Below are positions 62,238 to 64,000 of a stretch of 64,000 nucleotides of DNA, one piece after another; within the stretch, counting starts at the first letter, position 1, and each line of letters starts with the position of its first letter. The translations under genes were made by a program, and so were the position numbers. The stretch covers positions 7,162,399-7,226,398 of the forward strand of contig VZDJ01007747.1 in the NCBI GenBank assembly GCA_008694505.1, given 5' to 3'. The DNA comes from Cyanoderma ruficeps (Eukaryota > Chordata > Aves > Passeriformes > Timaliidae). The notes beneath the pieces are model-generated. The model saw only the letters and a list, made by a program, of their open reading frames with translations, ran no database searches and was not told the origin of the DNA.

Positions 62238-62479
62238 ATGTGAAATTCATTGTATCCTCTTTGAGATGTATCAATACTTACCAACACTATTTGCTTAAGA
62301 TGTTTTTCTTTCATGGTGAATTACAGACAGGTTCAGACATGAAGAAGTTAAACAGGTTATTAAAAAAAAAGGAAGCTAAGTTTAGTATGACTTCTTATTA
62401 CCAGACTTCTTATGTATTAGCTGTCTCCTAATAGATAATACTGGTTTCTGTAACACCCACAGCCCAGATTTTTGTGAAG

Positions 62480-62622
62480 CTTGACCCTTTTGTAAAGCTG
62501 TGGAACAGTGAAACAGGTTGTCCTGAGACAATGTCTCTCTTCCTGATTGTGTATGTGTTTGTAGGTTGGCTTACGTGACCTCCAAAGATGCCTTCCAGCT
62601 TAAATTATTCCATAACTATATG
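62480..62622 (+). mobile_element. CR1 LINE, old 3' fragment
   Basis: GTGGAACAGTGAAACAGGTT and the closing CCTTCCAGCTTAAATTATTC with CATAACTATATGA resemble a diverged CR1 3' end. It lies about 240 bp after the larger CR1 copy and is more decayed. Confidence 0.6.
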
Positions 62623-64000
62623 ATACAGCTGAAGTGGGAAATTTGTAGCAAAGCGGTAATGCCAGATGATTTTAAATTTAAATTTGCAATAATGAGCATC
62701 CACACAAAAATCACCTGAATGCCAGATGTCCTACAGGGTTCCAGTGGGATAGTTTGCAAAGCAACAGTCGTCACATTTTCAATAAGAATTGCAGAAAGAA
62801 TGGGTATTTACTTTGGAATCTTTCCAGTGGGAGCAAAATAAGTAAAATCTGTCTCTGGAAATGGGGAGACTAGTACAAAGCATCATTTCTATGCAACCAT
62901 GTGCATGCAACCCGAGTCAGCTTGGCCAAACAAAAATAGTGTTTTCAAGCTGATACATACATACTTACCAGGTCTTCAAGTGGATAAATTCATTCCAAAA
63001 TTATGTGAAGTCTGTTTGAATGCTCTTCTGATAAGCAAGCCAATTTTACAAACACCTGTTACCTCTGTTGTGGATGATCCATACAAGAAGAAAAATCTTG
63101 AATGTAAAAGTGAGTCTGAAAACTCCATAAAAACTTTTGGTTTTTCTTGGAGCTTGAAGTGTGGATATAGCTTTGCTAGGTCAATTGAATCTGTAGGGGA
63201 TTAAAGGGATTCTTTAAATGACTGCATGGTATCTATTACAATACAGAGGAATAACAATATGTTTTCCAGTCAACTGTACATCTTTTTCTCATACTGTTTC
63301 CTCTATTCAACCACAGAATACATCCTTACCCACACTCCATCAGGCTTTTTCTATAAGCCCAGGTATGAATTTCAGCTCTTATTGTAGAATTGTGATCCCT
63401 TCTTTTGGTTGCAGCAGCTATAGCTTTCACTGGAAGTGGGAATTATCTGTCCCTTTTGATGTCCCTTTTCATCTCACTCAATGTTATGGCTCTCTGACTC
63501 AGTTTTATATAGCCTACATTTTATAGCAAGCTTTTTTTTTTTTTCTTTTTTTTTCCCTGAGTGTTCAGCAAATTTCCTTCAGGTAACTGCCAGATTTTAT
63601 TTTATTGAAATATTTAGGAATTTTGCATTATTTTTTTGTGGGAAAAACAAGCAACACCTGAGGAAATTCTAGTGTTATCTTACATTAGCTTTCCAAACAT
63701 AGTTACTCCTAGCATGTTTGGTTACATATCAAATCCAGAAGGCAGAAAATTGTATACATGGGTGTTTGGCAGAGTAATTGAAATAGTGAAGTTAAGTGAA
63801 GCCAGATTTGATCAACTTACAGCATACTGGTTAAAGCAGAGGTAATGGCATAAAATGCAATTTTAGAATAAGGTTACAGTTTTCAATTTAGCACTTCTTC
63901 ACTCCAAGCACTACAAGAAACCTCAATTTTCAGGCAATTCAAATGTCTTGGAGTTGTTCTTGTAACCTTAAAATTTCCTTTTTTTAATATATTTTTTTTA
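62623..64000. other. Intergenic, no gene recognised
   Basis: AT-rich DNA to the right edge. A 101-codon open frame (62899-63204) has no recognisable domain and no splice or promoter context. T-rich low-complexity runs occur at about 63,530-63,556. Confidence 0.65.

Noticed and set aside
62899..63204. 101-codon plus-strand open frame near the right edge
   Set aside because: No domain, no splice or promoter context, and length is within chance expectation for 64 kb.
15000..64000. Exons of a neighbouring gene such as FSTL5
   Set aside because: No segment resembling follistatin-like, EF-hand or Ig domains was seen; in other vertebrates that gene lies much further away.
1..64000. CRISPR arrays, operons, tRNA or rRNA genes
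   Set aside because: None seen; the window is vertebrate nuclear DNA, so prokaryotic feature types do not apply.

Overview
The window looks like bird nuclear DNA. It contains many CR1 LINE fragments with their typical 3' ends, three solo LTRs of avian endogenous-retrovirus type, an AT-rich background, and the 3' part of a vertebrate gene split by spliceosomal introns. Species and order cannot be fixed from the sequence alone.

Region 1 (1 to about 14,960, + strand) is the 3' end of RAPGEF2 (PDZ-GEF1 / CNrasGEF / nRapGEP), a guanine-nucleotide exchange factor for Rap GTPases. Eight coding exons join in one consistent frame. They are a 24-nt microexon at 454-477, then 1503-1726, 2538-2723, 4398-4550, 6555-6780, 8394-8953, 11479-11784 and 12947-12972, ending with TAA. 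Together they encode the last 567 residues or so. All catalytic and PDZ/RA/GEF domains lie upstream of the window. What is present is the regulatory tail: Ser/Pro-rich stretches, a DSGRGS phosphodegron, two PPxY motifs and a C-terminal SAV PDZ ligand. A 3'UTR of about 2 kb follows and ends at overlapping AATAAA signals.

Region 2 (about 15,000 to 64,000) is intergenic, a gene desert with no gene I can identify. It holds a minus-strand solo LTR with a 6-bp target duplication (15,918-16,521), a plus-strand solo LTR with a 4-bp duplication (17,072-17,616) and a plus-strand solo LTR with an imperfect 5-bp duplication (39,672-40,249). CR1 copies lie at about 21.9, 25.9-27.2, 29.9-31.5 (minus), 44.1, 52.2-52.9, 61.3-62.2 and 62.5 kb, with another inside RAPGEF2 at 8.2 kb (minus). 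The 25.9-kb copy keeps a recognisable ORF1 esterase remnant. The 29.9-kb copy keeps decayed reverse-transcriptase blocks.

Oddities in the desert are two small CpG-rich patches (35.1 kb and 43.6-44.0 kb), a tandem duplication whose copies meet at a single N (43,347) and may be an assembly error, and an exon-like open 198-nt block at 34,274-34,471. A minus-strand stretch at 23.1-23.8 kb has few stops. I saw no novel multigene system. The most useful leads are the microexon, the exon-like block and the N-joined duplication.
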